Assembly (NCBI GenBank): GCA_033239005.1
Contig: BSQZ01000006.1
Location: forward strand, 3,967,501 to 4,031,500
Source: Lamellibrachia satsuma
Taxonomy: Eukaryota; Annelida; Polychaeta; Sabellida; Siboglinidae
DNA: 64,000 bases
Reading direction: 5' to 3'
Under the pieces are notes generated by a model. It made no database searches, was not told the DNA's origin, and was given only the letters and a program-made list of their open reading frames with translations. How positions within the stretch are numbered: the first letter of the stretch is position 1; each line of letters starts with the position of its first letter. Position numbers and translations under genes: made by a program. Below, piece by piece: positions 46,445-59,165 of the stretch.

Positions 46445-46815
46445 TTACCCACTGTCACCACTCAATTTTGTGTAGGCGTTCACATGAAGCGCCAGCAGCC
46501 AATCAGCGTCATTATCGAGATGCTAAACTAAACATTTTGTTGCCTGATTTAACTTTTCAGTCGGACAGTTGTGTCAATATAATGATAGTTTAAAGTTAAT
46601 TTGAATTGCATCATATAAACTGATAATAGTTCACTCTTATTTTGATGAATTTGCCAAATGCCCGGATAACATCGTAATTAGCAAATCGTGTATGCGCCCA
46701 AAATCTGGGTGCACACAATTTCCGTCTCGATGAAAAGTACACATTGATTTCATTCAATGTGTGCGACAAACGGTGGCGCCACGGCACGGAGCCTGGATAA
46801 TCGAGGCTAATTCGC
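46445..46815 (+). mobile_element. Short non-autonomous element, longer copy
   Basis: It shares its ends with the 22528-22690 minus-strand copy: CACTGTCACCACT and TAGGCGTTC on the left, GCGACAAACGGTGGCGCCAC and GGATAATCGAGG on the right. It keeps about 220 bp of interior that the other copy lacks. No coding sequence is seen in it. Confidence 0.5.
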
Positions 46816-47409
46816 CACCTGTGAGGTCCCTAGGTGGGGTGACTGTTGACTCGCTGAGACTTTTCAGACGGTTACTAGAAACTGGTTGACCCAGTTTGAT
46901 GATATATTTCTTTATACTATTACATTACATAATATAACACCAAACGACAATTTTGAGATTTGCGCAATATTTTTTTATACAGTTTAAAAATACTTCGGTG
47001 GGCATCCCTGCTTGTCTCGGTTCTCCGGTTTGCAACCTATTTGCAGTAAAGTATTCCCAGACTTTCCGGGTTAATCGTTTGCCTAATCGTTTGGCGGGAA
47101 ATATATGTCCGCGTCTCAGATGTCATCAGATGAATGATATGCCACCCCCCTTAGGCGCTCGTCACTAAAGCTTTCCGTGTAAAGGTCTCACTCCTTGGTT
47201 ATAACCAAACTTGGTGTTGACATCTCCGTGGCTGTAGTGAGACTCAACCTACAACAGGCACTTTCAGAAATATACCAAACAAATAAGAGTATTCGCATGT
47301 AATTTCAAGGCAACAGTCGATCAGTGCAAGCCAAATATGCCTCTGATTGATATAGGACCAAGAAGGTACACACCAAGAAGGTATTTTTAAAGTGTTTTTT
47401 TACTCAGGT

Positions 47410-47606
<197 letters not shown>

Positions 47607-47618
47607 ACATAAACAAAC

Positions 47619-47870
47619 TTTTAAATTAGTTAGTACTTGTTCAAGCATTAACAGAAATGAAAATCGAAATGCTGAAAAATCTTAATTTTCTTCCTTTGTG
47701 AAATTTCGTAACTTTGTGATGTGATCGGTGACAGGATAGAGGTCACGCCCATGATCAGCACTGACCCACACAGTGCTTACCATTTTGAATATCGACTATT
47801 TTGATCCTTACCAGATCTAACGACTAAAGTGAATTCTTTCGATGATTGGAACAAAAATAGGCATTTTTTA
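47619..47870 (-). repeat. Dispersed 250-bp repeat, copy 1 (inverted)
   Basis: Its reverse complement matches 54795-55052 along the full length. Shared words are GAATTCTTTCGATGA / TCATCGAAAGAATT, ACCATTTTG, GACCCACACAGTG and GAAATTTCGTAACTTTGT. In the sense direction a frame begins at an ATG (MVxTVWVxAxHGRDL). A stop appears in this copy where the other reads on. Confidence 0.7.
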
Positions 47871-48482
47871 AACAGACCACGCACATTAGTTCCATAACTA
47901 GTTACACACTACACATCTGGACATAAGTTAACCGGATTTGCGAAAGGCTCGACCATTTGAGGAAGCAGCTTTAACATTAATTTTGTGGAAATGCCAAGTC
48001 ACATTATAATACTTATTAAGTTCACACAGAGCTTTAACAATGCGGTACTGTAATTTATGGAATCTAGCCAAATTAACCACTTGCCAAATTGTCTGTCACA
48101 AAACTACCACTTACACAGTTTAGTGTATCGGTGTCACGATCGTGTCCTGTGCGAGAGTGGTGTCCCGTCGTCTTAGCAGTCGTTCGAGGCTGAGCATCTT
48201 CTCGTTGGCTGGCGTCTCGAGCACTCCACTCAAGAGTCAACAGGCAACTCCAATGCAAGGGAAAAATCCATCACGACGAATCTGGACGATACAAATGTAA
48301 CGTCGGTATTATTGTAACTGTACCCAGAACGGGCGGCCACGTGCCAAGCCCAAGTCTATCGCTTTGGGGGTAGAATTAATTAAGTCCTGCTCTTCTTCAC
48401 TTTCTGCAGAATCAACTGCCCTAATGCTTTCGAGTTTAAATCTACCACCAAAACGCAATTTCAAAGTGAAAACATTACATTT

Positions 48483-48636
48483 TTAATCCAAATAGAATAT
48501 ATCGCCAAACCACCACTTCACATAAAACATTTCGCCAGGAGCGAGGTGAGAGACCCCTTCCTTCGTAGTGTCAACATTATACGCGCTTGCTGTCGGCCTC
48601 TGGTGGATGAATGCATTGCTACCCGTGGAGAATATT
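48483..48636 (-). CDS. Possible terminal exon, unknown gene
   Basis: A good acceptor (TTTTTTTCTGTTGGGCAG) on the minus strand precedes a short frame: IFSTGSNAFIHQRPTASAYN, then KEGVSHLAPGEMFYVKWWFG and a stop at 48483. I recognise no family. No polyadenylation signal is close. It could equally be part of an unrecognised repeat. Confidence 0.25.
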
Positions 48637-49034
48637 CTGCCCAACAGAAAAAAAAATATGCAGATGAAATAAACAGTTAGGAAACATCTGCATTTAAAAT
48701 GTGTCTGCATGGCTGAAGTAAACATTATATATTTGCAGTGTTGTACTGAAACACACAGACCACGCCTAACATCTTGCAGCCTTTTTATATTCATCATTAG
48801 TATATACATTTCCATTTATTGTTACAAAGAATAGGCGCTAATTGGCATTAGCGCGGGAATTAAGAGATGTCCACACACCTAGTAGGAGCAAGACGTACGG
48901 AGTCTTCGTCATTTTGACAAAGCCAAAAAAACCTCCGTCCCGGAGAATGAAATCTCCGTCATTTGATGTTCACCGGACAGTAAATTGGGAAGATATATTT
49001 AACATTTATGTTTATTGTTCGTGGATATGTAATT

Positions 49035-49270
49035 ATTAATGCAAGTTGCACGAAGAGATCAGTGCGTATGTTTCTCGGACGATGGGACCCGGGTTCGAAT
49101 CCAAGTGCTGCCGTTTCGAGACTTGGGCAATTTCTTTCACATCACCTTGCCTGGGTCTTTCAGAAGAGACACTAGAAGCCGTGGGTCCTTTCTCTCTGCT
49201 TTCTATGCCACGGGAAGTAAAATATCCCGCACACGGAAATGGACAAAAACTTGGCGTTGATTAAGTACAC
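49035..49270 (+). mobile_element. Possible tRNA-derived SINE
   Basis: A good box B (GGTTCGAATCC at 49092-49102) lies about 50 bases into the block, after a weak box A region (GATCAGTGCG). The downstream body has SINE-like words (CTTGGGCAATTTCTTTCAC, GAGACACTAGAAGCCGTGGG). No poly(A) or target duplication was found. The next 300 bp up to the CR1 copy show nothing firm. Confidence 0.35.
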
Positions 49271-49608
49271 CTCACGGAGCCGGTGGTTTCGATCTCTAGT
49301 CTCACTACTATCCCCCAGTTTAGCTGTGATCAACTGCTTAGGGCGCCATATCTCACCAAGCATCAAGCAGTTACGCACACAAAACACCAACTGCACAAAT
49401 GGACCATGTACCAGCTACGAGCTGACTGAGGTCGCGGAAAGGCTTCTTTTAACTCCACAAAACTCATTGTCCAACAGTACTACCCTTGGCATTTGGAATA
49501 TACAACTGCAAGATACACCAGTAGTCGTCAAAGTGGGAGTAAGCCCAGCTGAATCTGCTGGCTATCACTTAAGACCGACTGTGCAATGGGGTCGGCTGAA
49601 TACAAACA

Positions 49609-50645
49609 AATGTAGGGGATGTAAGAAGATGAAGGAACTAGAGGTGGAGTTGGAAGAGCTGAGGCTGCTCGTTGTGGCAATGGTGGGAAGGGAACAAGGG
49701 GGTTGTGCCAGTAGTTCCGGTGGGGGAGCAGTAGATGATAAAGTGGGGAAAGACACAAGAGATGCTAGGGAGAGCTCACCTCAGCCTGGGAGGAAGGTGA
49801 CAGGTCGTAGGGAGGCAGGACGTAAGGAGACGGGAAGGAAAGGAACGGGAGGGAAGACAACTGGAGTGAAGGAGAGGGGAGTAGGGGAGACAGGAGGGAA
49901 GGAGAAGGGAGTGGGGGAGACAGGAGGGAAAACAACCGGGGTGAAGGAGAGGGGAGTTGGAGAGACAAGAGCAAAGGAGTGGGAAGTATAGGAGACAGGA
50001 GCGAAGGAGACAGGAGCGAAGGGGTCAGGACAGAATGTGATGGAAGGGATGGAACGGAAGAGTTATTCTGCAGCAGTGATAGAGGGGGCGAAGAAGAGAG
50101 CGAGGGTGTTTGTGGGAGATTCGATAGTTAGGAAGACCGACAGAGTCTTAAACAAGGGAGATGATGTGGTGGACTGCTTGCCTGGAGCCAAAATAGAGGC
50201 GATAACTGAGAGGGTAAAAAGCATCGTAGGTTCGGGTAAGGGTGGATCTGTTTTAATACACGTAGGGACAAATAACGTAGAGAGGGAGGGTACAACTGCC
50301 ATAGTTAGGAAATATAGGCAGTTGGTCAGAACACTAAAACAGACGCGGGTTGAGCAGGTAATACTGTCAGGGATTTTACCTGTAATGGGCAGGAGGGGTA
50401 ACAAATTTCGAAATTGTCGGGGGCTGGCAATTAACATGTTAGTCCAGAAGCTATGTAGGGAAGAAGAAGTTGGATTTGTGGATTTATGGGGAAGTTTTGT
50501 TGGGAGGGCTGATATGTACATGAAGGATGGGCTTCATCTAAGTGGAAAGGGGGCAGCAGTATTCGCGGACGAACTTTCAGCAGCAGTAGATAGTGACATG
50601 GGTACAATGACAAATATTTTTGGAAGTAAACATTCTTTAAACTAG
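49609..50645 (+). pseudogene. CR1 copy 2, ORF1 (SGNH esterase)
   Basis: It is 5'-truncated within the zinc-finger codons (CRGCKKM) and then follows copy 1 closely. It has about one and a half 75-bp repeat units instead of four. A TAG at 49987-49989 breaks the frame just after the repeats. The esterase part from 50037 is intact, with VFVGDSIV, IHVGTNN and KDGLHLS. It ends in TCT TTA AAC TAG exactly like copy 1. Confidence 0.85.
50636..50642 (+). promoter_or_regulatory. Candidate -1 frameshift heptamer TTTAAAC, second copy
   Basis: It has the same heptamer and stop as at 11882-11891, in the same phase to ORF1. The downstream 14 bases present in copy 1 (GGGGTTACCTAGAG) are missing here, so any stimulatory RNA fold is not shared in detail. 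Confidence 0.45.
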
Positions 50646-53482
50646 AAGTGCAGGTGTCTCAAGCAGAACAAGAGGCCACTAGCACAGATAAACCAATATA
50701 AAATCGTCCGAAAAACATCTCTGAAAAAGGTTATAGATGCGTATGTTTAAATGCAAGGAGCATAGTAAATAAGAAAAACGAATTAAACAATATGGTAGAA
50801 GATATTGACCCTCACATAATTGGTATAACTGAATCATGGGCCAACACAGATATAACAGATGCTGAATTAGGACTGACAGGATACGTAATGTTTAGGAAAG
50901 ATCGAATAGGAAGAAGGGGCGGGGGAGTTATTTTATATGTTAAAGAATCTATTCAGGCTTATGAAATAAAACTAGAAAGGAAAGCAGATTGCGATGAAGC
51001 TGTTTGATGCAAAATTGTTTAAGGAAATTCAAAATTAACTATTGGATTAGTTTACCGAAGTCCAAACATAAACGAAGAGGACAACACAAAAATAAAAAAA
51101 CGCTATAAAGGAAGTTAGTAAAGGGGAATGTATCATAATGGGAGATTTTAACCATGGACACATACAATGGAATTCTCTAGAGAGCACAAGGATTGAGGAC
51201 CAACAATTTCTATTTTTAATCCAGGATAGCTTTCTTATTCAGCACGTACTAGAACCAACCAGGGGAGAAAATGTATTAGATATAGTTTTGTCATCACAAA
51301 AAGAATTAGTGGACAATGTAAAAATATTTGAACCACTGGGTAACAGTGACCATAATCAAATACATTTTGACATCAATGTAAAATCAGAAAGTAAAAATAA
51401 GAAAACGTACAAGAGAAACTTCCGCAAAGGTAACTACAAAGATATGAGAAAATACTAAGCAAATATGAATAAGACCGCAATTGAATGTTGGAATATTCTA
51501 AAATATGAAATTGAGAGTATCATCGATAAATTTGTTCCCTTCCAAAAACAAGGAAAACGGTGTAGAAAGAAACACTTATCAAAAGAGGATATTAGAAAAA
51601 CAATGTTAAAATGAAATATGTGGAGGGTTTATAGGCGTACCAGAAAGGATGAAGACTATGCAAATTACAAAAAGGCACTTAATGCAGTTACAACTGAAAT
51701 CAGACAATCTAAAAAAAGCTATGAGCAATAACTAGCATGTAACATAAAAAATGACAACAAGAGTTTTTATGCATATGTCAGGAGTAAACAAAACGTACAA
51801 GACAAGGTTGGACCTCTAGAAGACAGTGCTGGAAATATAATATCACAGGGGTTTTTAATGGCAGAAGACCTAAATGCTTACTTCAGTTCAGTGTTTACCA
51901 AAGAAGATATTAGTTCATTACCAGTTGCTGATGCTAAATTTCAGGAGGCTAAATCTGAATATTTAGGACCGTTAGTTGTAACTCCAGAAATGGTAGCTAA
52001 GAAAATAAAGGCAATGAAGAATAATAAATCACCGGGAGTGGATGGGATTCCTCCAAAATTACTAATGGAAACAATAGAACAAATCAGTATTCCACTTGCA
52101 AGAGTATTCAACTTGTCATTAAAAGAGGGAGTTGTTCCGTTTGAATGGAAAGAAGCAAACATCATACCATTATTTAAAAATGGTTCGAGAAATAAGTCAG
52201 AAAATTACAGACCAGTGAGTTTAACGTCAGTGATTTGTAAATTATTAGAAAGGTTAATTAAAGACCATATGGTGGACTTCCTCGTTAAGCATAAATTATT
52301 AAATTCATCTCAACATGGATTCCTTAAAGCGAGGTCATGCTTTACAAATATGTTATGTTTTTTGGTAGAAATCGCTAAGTGGATAGACGTGGGATCGCCA
52401 GTAGATATTATCTACTTAGATTTTCAGAAAGCTTTTGACAAAGTGCCACATCAAAGATTACTACTTAAATTAAAAGCCCATGGTATCGGGGATAGCATAA
52501 CTGACTGGATAGAACAATGGCTGACTGACAGAAGACAACGAGTTGTAGTAGATGGAGAAGTTTCAAATTGGAAATCGGTTTTGAGTGGGGTACCTCAGGG
52601 ATCAGTATTAGGACCTATATTATTCTTAATATATATCAATGACTTGGACGACAGTATAACAAGTAACGTACTGAAATTTGCGAATGACACAACACTGTTT
52701 AGAAAGGTTAATACTGATGGTGATAAACAACATTTACAAAACGATCTAGACTGATTAGTGAAATGGTCTGAGAAATGGCAGATGTTGTTCATGGGAAATG
52801 TAAATGCCTACATACAGGACATGGGAACTTGAATGTAAACTATAACATGGGAGATACTGTTCTGGCTACTACTGTAAAAGAAAAGGACTTAGGAGTTACA
52901 ATAAGCGCTGATATGAAAGTTTCAGAGCAGTGTGGTATTGCAGCTTCAAAGAGTAATACAATTCTTGGATTGATTAGAAGAAACATAACATACAAGGGAA
53001 AAAAGTTAATTATACCTCTTTATAAAGCAATAGTTAGACCTCATTTAGAATACTGTATACAAGCATGGAGACCATATAGTAAGAAGGATATAGATACGCT
53101 TGAACGCATACAAAGGAGAGCAACTAAAATGATTCCAGAACTGAGAGACCTTAGTTATGAAGAACGCCCGAAAGAATGTGGTTTAACAACTCTAGAGACA
53201 AGGAGGTTAAGAGGAGATCAGATTGAAGTTTTTAAGATATTGAATGGGTATAAAAATATTGATAGAAATATGTTTTTCTCACTCAAGAAGGATAGCTTAA
53301 CTAGAGGACATGGGGTAAAATTAGTAAAGGATCAATATAGATTGGACATCAGGAAGCACTCGTTCTCACAGAGGACAATAAATGAATGAAACAAATTGTC
53401 TACAGATTGTATAACTGCTAGCAGCGTGAATATGTTTAAAAACAAGGTTGACACATATCTCAGGAGGGCGGGTTATAAGTAG
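50643..53482 (+). pseudogene. CR1 copy 2, ORF2 (endonuclease and RT)
   Basis: This is a dead copy of the ORF2 at 11876-14767, with high identity. Breaks include a TAA near 50699, a TGA near 51006, a frameshift near 51098 and a TAA near 51457. There is also a deletion around 51460 and stops near 51612 and 51728. The RT from 51858 to 52754 is open, but the catalytic block reads KFANDTTLF, so the second Asp position is changed to Asn. A TGA at 52752-52754 and a deletion near 52790 follow. It ends at the same 3' tail as copy 1 (AATCTTGTTA twice, to 53580). Confidence 0.9.
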
Positions 53483-53619
53483 ATGAACATTGTTGGACTC
53501 TCGATAAGCCAATGGCTTCTTTGTCCACTTGCCATCTGGGCCTTTGGCTTGGATGGCAAATCTTGTTAAATCTTGTTAAACTATGAGGTAGTTGCCGCTA
53601 CATTGACGAGACGTAGTCA

Positions 53620-53645
53620 ACGAAGTACACACCAGTGTACTTCGT
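53620..53645. repeat. 11-bp perfect hairpin
   Basis: ACGAAGTACAC and GTGTACTTCGT are separated by four bases. No T-run follows, and the function is unknown. The region 53580-54790 shows no recognised gene. Confidence 0.6.
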
Positions 53646-54794
53646 CGCAGGGAACCACACCGTCCCACTTCGTCTGCTGTCGACTACTCGACGATCCGTG
53701 TATGCTATTTCGGAATTAGCTCAGGTACGATTTACTCTCGGTCTGCTGTCATAGTGACCATTTTAGATACTCTCAAAGTATACATAAATTCACCACTTAA
53801 TGTTTTACAGAAGTACTTGAAATCAAGTGCAATATCTGAAGCAAAGGCTTTGCTTTGTATACGCATGTCAAATGACTAACTGGTGTATGAGCAACACTGG
53901 CAACGATATCATACAAAACAAAATGGCAGCCCGTTACAATGTCAGCAAGATTTGTTTTACAAAACAAATGAAAGTGTATCTCATAATCCTCCACAATAAT
54001 CCCGAATTTTAGCAGGCTTATTTGAAGATAAACGAGATTGACACAGTACACCGCTCAGAGTTGGACAATAATACATTTCCGGAAAGTAAAGACGGCCACC
54101 ATCAATTACAACCGCACGTACCGGCGTTCAACATAATGATTCATGTGTCTCTTTAAATACATAATGTGTTTCTTTTGTATTCCTTTGTTAAGTTTTCGCT
54201 GATGGATTATATAAATTATGTGAATGAGTGAAGCGATCGGTCGTGCTTGTGCGAGGCAGCCTGGCTATATAAATAGCTCAGTCATTTTGGTCATCACATG
54301 TTGGCATGTGTGTAAACGAGGACACAGAACAGAACGAAAGACACAGTGAAGAAGCCAAAGAGATGACGCGTCAGCACCAGCAGCGAAGAGGAAGCATGGT
54401 CGTGTGTCACATGCGGTGAGCCTTTCGTCATCTGTAGACATCGGGATGTGTGGATACAACGTCAGTTGTACAATGACGCTTCCTCTGGACAATACTATTT
54501 AATTAACGATCACATGTTGTTGGTGTTGTCAAATGTTTTGGTATTACATGCTATAACCACACAACATCCGTATGACAGCATACACGTACCTCAAAAAGTT
54601 AATGAAACACTATAGCCATTTTTACCTTAAGAGGGCTCCTTGTCCCACCCTACCCTACCATCTAGCGCATTTTTGTGAAACATTACTTAAAACTGCTTCC
54701 TCGACTGATTTAGCGTATCGTAAATCCAGTTCATTGGTGTCCAAATATGTAGTGTGTGAACAGTTTATGTAACATCAGCAGTCGATATAATAAA

Positions 54795-55052
54795 AATGTC
54801 TACTTTTGTTCAATTCATCGAAAGAATTGACTTTAGTCGTTAGATCTAATAAGGATCAAAATAGTGGATATCCAAAATGGTAAACACTGTGTGGGTCAAT
54901 GCTGTTCATGGGCGTGACCTCCGTCCACTCGCTGGTCATATAACAAAGTTACGAAATTTCACCAAAGAAGAAAATCGTGATTTTTCAGCATTTCGATTTT
55001 CACATCACTTAATGATTGAACAAGCATTAACTAATTTAACAATTTGTCTGAT
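54795..55052 (+). repeat. Dispersed 250-bp repeat, copy 2
   Basis: This is the partner of 47619-47870 in opposite orientation. The two copies flank the region holding the second CR1 element. A frame from the ATG at 54877 (MVNTVWVNAVHGRDLRPLAG, then HITKLRNFTKEENRDFSAFR) stays open for 82 codons. I do not recognise it. Confidence 0.65.
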
Positions 55053-55409
55053 GATTTCACACAAACTACAACGAGCTTGCATGTTGCAGTGGAAACTAGG
55101 TAGGTTTGTTTTTCCGCGAAATTAATTTGAAATGAAATTAGCAAAAAAATCGATTTGATTAAGTACCTTTAATTGATATCTTTGGATAAATTGACCACCG
55201 CCAATGAAAGTCTTGCTTGGTCACTTTGAGTTGCGTCGTCACAGTATAATCTATGACAATGCAGGCGTCTTCAAGAACGTGTGTTACTTTGTGCAGATGT
55301 TATAAAAAAAAATGGTTTTATTGTGTGTACCGGTACTTTAGAGGTAAGTTACTGTTTTGTATTAACATCATTATGAAAGACCAGAACAGTGAGGAAGTAG
55401 ACTCTTTCA

Positions 55410-56110
55410 AATAAATTGGGTCCACCTTAAGCAAAAATGGCACATCAACAAAAGAAATCAAAATACGGATTGCAGTGGATATGTCTGCTATGTCCAGACT
55501 TAACATCATCTGGAAGAGCAGAGACATCAGCCTCCGGACCAAGCTCGTGCTCTACAAACCAAGCTCGTGCTCTACAAACCACTCAATGTGCTCATCCTCC
55601 TCTACGGATGCGAGAGTTGGACTTTGACAGCAAACACAGTGAGACGCGTACAAACATTTGAAAAGAAATACTTCAGGAAACTCCTCCGCATTCCGTATAT
55701 TGAACACAAGACAAACGAATATATGATGCAACAAGTGAAATACTTCGCTGGAAAGCAAGAGCTCTTGTTGGCAACAGTGAAATTACGTCAGCTATCTTGG
55801 TTTGGCCACATCACTCGACACAACACCATTGCAAAAACCATCCTGCATGGCACCCTGGAGGGCAAGAGACGACATCCTGGAGGGCAAGAGACGACACCCT
55901 GGAGGGCAAGAGACGACACCCTGGAGGGCAAGAGACGACATCCTGGAGGGCAAGAGACGACACCCTGGCGGGGAAGAGACGACACCCTGGAGGGCAAGAG
56001 ACGAAGGGGCCACCAGAGAAAAAAACTGGCTAGACAACATACACGAATGGACACACCGAGACCTACTGGCGAGGACGGTGTGTGAATGGCAGCCCTATGA
56101 CCGTCCCGGT
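55410..56110 (+). pseudogene. LINE RT C-terminal region with tandem repeats
   Basis: Readable stretches are STLSKNGTSTKEIKIRIAVD, LNIIWKSRDISLRTKLVLYK, then after a 20-bp tandem duplication (55540-55579) LNVLILLYGCESWTLTANT and FRKLLRIPYIEHKTNEYM. LSWFGHITRHNTIAKTILHG and LEGKRR come next. After the 22-bp repeats the frame changes to NWLDNIHEWTHRDLLARTV. The duplication and repeats break the frame, so the gene is dead. The downstream region 56110-56880 has nothing recognisable. Confidence 0.75.
55855..56008. repeat. 22-bp tandem repeat inside LINE ORF, seven copies
   Basis: Units of CTGGAGGGCAAGAGACGACA plus two bases start every 22 bp at 55855, 55877, 55899, 55921, 55943, 55965 and 55987. 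Each unit shifts the frame, giving LEGKRRH, PGGQETT and PWRARDD in turn. The single ancestral unit encodes the LEGKRR motif of the LINE. Confidence 0.95.
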
Positions 56111-56882
56111 CAAGGTATGACGATGAAGAGTGAGAGTGACTGTTCCTATAAATATGTTCATCTGTGGTCGTCGTGTGTAGACATACATGGGGGGGCTATT
56201 ATTTCACAAAACAACCGTTTCAAAAAGTTGTTACATTATAAGGTAATATTGTACTTGAACTTTGCATACATGCGTGCATGCATTTGTTGAGTTTTATGGG
56301 AAAGAGGTGTCCTGAATAAACGTACTTTACTCTGATATACATCGTGTTTTATTTCTTTAAGTGAAAATAGTTTTTATTCAATGTGAAAATTTCGTTCATT
56401 AGCATTACTGTACTAGACAATATTTGGGCTTGGCTAGCTCTGGCTAGTATTATACATCACTCCTAAAAGTGACGCCCCACGTGCCACGATGTCAACAATT
56501 CATTGCATTTGGGCCGCTAGATGCCGCCGCCCGTGCAGCGATAAATTTCTACTACACAAATAATAATTTACGGCACTAATTTTTAATATTTATCGACCGT
56601 TGAAGGGTGAACTTTGATTTACAAACATAAATAGATGTAAATTCTGCATTTTATTGATAAATTTACATAGTCTAGCATGATGGTTAAAATAAAAAACGGC
56701 GCCACTTAACAAGAATGTTGCAAAGCGATACTTCGTCACAGTGAGAATTTTCAAATTAGCTGATTTAATTGTTTAATAACACATGTATATTTATGTAAAC
56801 AAAGTCCCTTGATCTATGCAATCTGATATATGACCTGGTAGCAACGTTCTGAAGACAAATTGTTTGGTTATACTCAACAATG

Positions 56883-57808
56883 TAGGGGAAGGCAGTATAG
56901 GCCTACGTGTTAGTTGATCCACTGGGTTAGTTGAGCCACCCAGGTTTCCCATGAAACTACAGCAGTGACAGTTACATGGTACCACCCTGTGATTGAACAT
57001 GTTATTACAACACGATTGACGTATAATAGGTGACATTTGTCACAACGATCAGAACATGTGAAATATTGATGTTTTTCGAAACGTTTGGTAATTGTGATTA
57101 ATGTCTGCCAGTGTGTAAACTACCAATGCACCTGGCCAGACTTTAGTGTTTGTGCACTTACAAATGGTTTAACTACGCACAGGGAAGACGATTATTTACA
57201 TCACTTCGTGCATTAATGAGAAGGCAGTCAAATAAACTTAATTGTCGAAATGAGGCTATAGTTGAGCCACCCAAGGCCCAGGGGAAGGTTAGTTGCATGA
57301 GCAGCGGTTAAAGAATGAAGACGAGTGTTCTTTACCCCAAAATACATCAAGGAGTTCGTTTTTCCGAGCAATTTGGGATATCGGATATCTACAAGACAAC
57401 AGTTAGCTACACTGATTGCAAGTGGCCTATAAGTCTATATTAATTGTGTCGACTTATTAATTAAGCGTGTAGACTTGTCAGAGACGTGTTGTACCCATTG
57501 GGTAGATGTGTTGGCTGAGTTGTTATAAAATGTATGGCCTAAGTAAATTATACAAATAGAGCATTTACGCAACTTATGTTAATGTTATGCTGTGGCTCAA
57601 CTTACCTCACATCAAGTGTATAGTTGAGCCAGCCGTATTTTAATCAGTTATATATAATAATCTATGCATACTAGAAAGAGTATCTTGGTATCAAATTATC
57701 TACTTAATAATCATAGTTTATGGAAGTAAAAACAATTTTGATTTAAGAATATGATTGTGCCCTAGACATCAAAAAGAATGAGAAATGTCTCAACTAGCAC
57801 TGCCCCTA
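56883..57808. mobile_element. Possible 926-bp TIR element with repeated AGTTGAGCC motif
   Basis: The left end has TAGGGGAAGGCAGT (56883-56896). The right end, reversed, has TAGGGGCAGTGCTAGTTGAG. The motif AGTTGAGCCACCC occurs at 56929-56941 and 57260-57272, with near copies at 56912, 57622 and, inverted, at 57592 and 57787. No coding sequence is visible and no target duplication is clear. The structure recalls the 27211 element, but the relation is not shown. Confidence 0.4.
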
Positions 57809-57987
57809 TGTTTGCATTGCCGTATCCAAGATCGCTTAGAAACAACTAAACAGCATTACGTCGTGGTGTTTGTTACGGACAAAACGATAGCTTCCGCTGA
57901 ACCCGAGAGTTGGGAGGGTGTGAATGTCATTTTAAGTGACGTCTAAAATGAGGGGTGTAAGCGCTCGGTGGCAGACGATCTCAGAGC

Positions 57988-58079
57988 ATGAATAAGGAAA
58001 AGAACAGAAAGAGTGAACTTTCCCCCTCCGAAACTAACCATAGCAGTAATGCGCCAGACGAAACGCGACGTTTCTCGGT
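57988..58079 (+). CDS. Possible first coding exon, unknown gene
   Basis: An ATG at 57988 starts MNKEKNRKSELSPSETNHSS, then NAPDETRRFS. The frame meets a consensus donor (TCTCG then GTAAGTTCG) at 58079. Upstream there is a GTGACGTC word of CRE type near 57937. The composition is hydrophilic and Ser/Lys-rich. No downstream exon was identified, so this is a weak call. Confidence 0.25.
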
Positions 58080-58829
58080 AAGTTCGTCTGGCGGTTGTTT
58101 TCCACATGCCGACGCACAACTTTATAAAGTTAACACTAACTTAAAACGGGTCAAGACCATCGAAAACAAAAGGGCCGGTTGTGTTTACATTTCACTATAA
58201 CTATCCAAACAGTCCACATTTAGACATGAGTCGAGAGTTTCATAACAATGACCGGGCACTCGTTGTTGTTACACGTCGTCAGACACTTGAAGTTGAAGTC
58301 TGTCAGTGTCACTTCACCCAGTCCTTGTCAACAATCAACAAGTTATCATTATGTTTTGAGTACTACTGTCAGTTAGCTACTACATTATTCAGAATCCTGC
58401 GATTTCGGCAAAAACATTCCCTTCCAATGTAGTACTAGTAGTTGGCCTGGTTGTCCACTAAAATTAATATTTCACTGTAAGACACCGTCACTGACTCAGT
58501 AAATTTGAGATACTGTATTACTGACACCATGAAGAAAGCCAACATTTATCTTTTATTTGGTGTATGATATTCTGTTGTAGCAGAAATATTGACAAAGGTA
58601 TTGAATGTTGTTGTGTAAAAAAATTTTAAACTGAGAAAACTGCAGACAAGGAACATTTTTAGCACAAACATATTGGATATGGCCAACATTATATTGGCTA
58701 CAATCATTGGCAACAAATTTGGAACATAGCAAGAAAATACATTTACGGAGGGTATTCAGATATTTAAAATAAAATAATCCAAATAGCGAATCCAATTTTG
58801 GCCATTGTGTTTGCTCAGTCACTTACACT

Positions 58830-59020
58830 TACAAGTAATGGGCATTTGTAAAGCTATGAATAAGCCTTTTATAATTTGCCTATATGTTAACCCAGCTTTT
58901 ATGTATTCTATTTTTTTAGATGTTAGTAGACGGTGCAGATATAATATTGTCGGGCAGTGAATTCCATACATCCACCACTCTGACTGAAAAATCAGCATCT
59001 GCATTGCTTCATACATTGTT
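58830..59020 (-). pseudogene. CR1-like ORF2 3' end fragment
   Basis: On the minus strand one frame reads FSVRVVDVWNSLPDNIISAP then STNI, a stop, and KNRIHKAGL. This is the standard CR1 C-terminal block (xVWNSLPDxxxxAxSxxxFKNRLD). The rest of the region 58100-59830 has no recognised gene. Confidence 0.65.
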
Positions 59021-59047
59021 GTTTGTTTAATTTTTTTACTGTGGCCT

Positions 59048-59165
59048 CCAGACCTGGGTCCGAGTACATTTTTATGAGTACGAGTACATTGGTGATGGCC
59101 GGGTACGAGTACATTACTAAAAGTACGTACGTACGAGTACATTTACATGAGTATGAGTACATATT
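59048..59165. repeat. Degenerate GAGTAC-rich tandem repeat
   Basis: ACGAGTACATT-like words recur about seven times at irregular spacing, beginning with CAGACCTGGGTCCGAGTAC. It may be an end of an unrecognised element. Confidence 0.6.
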
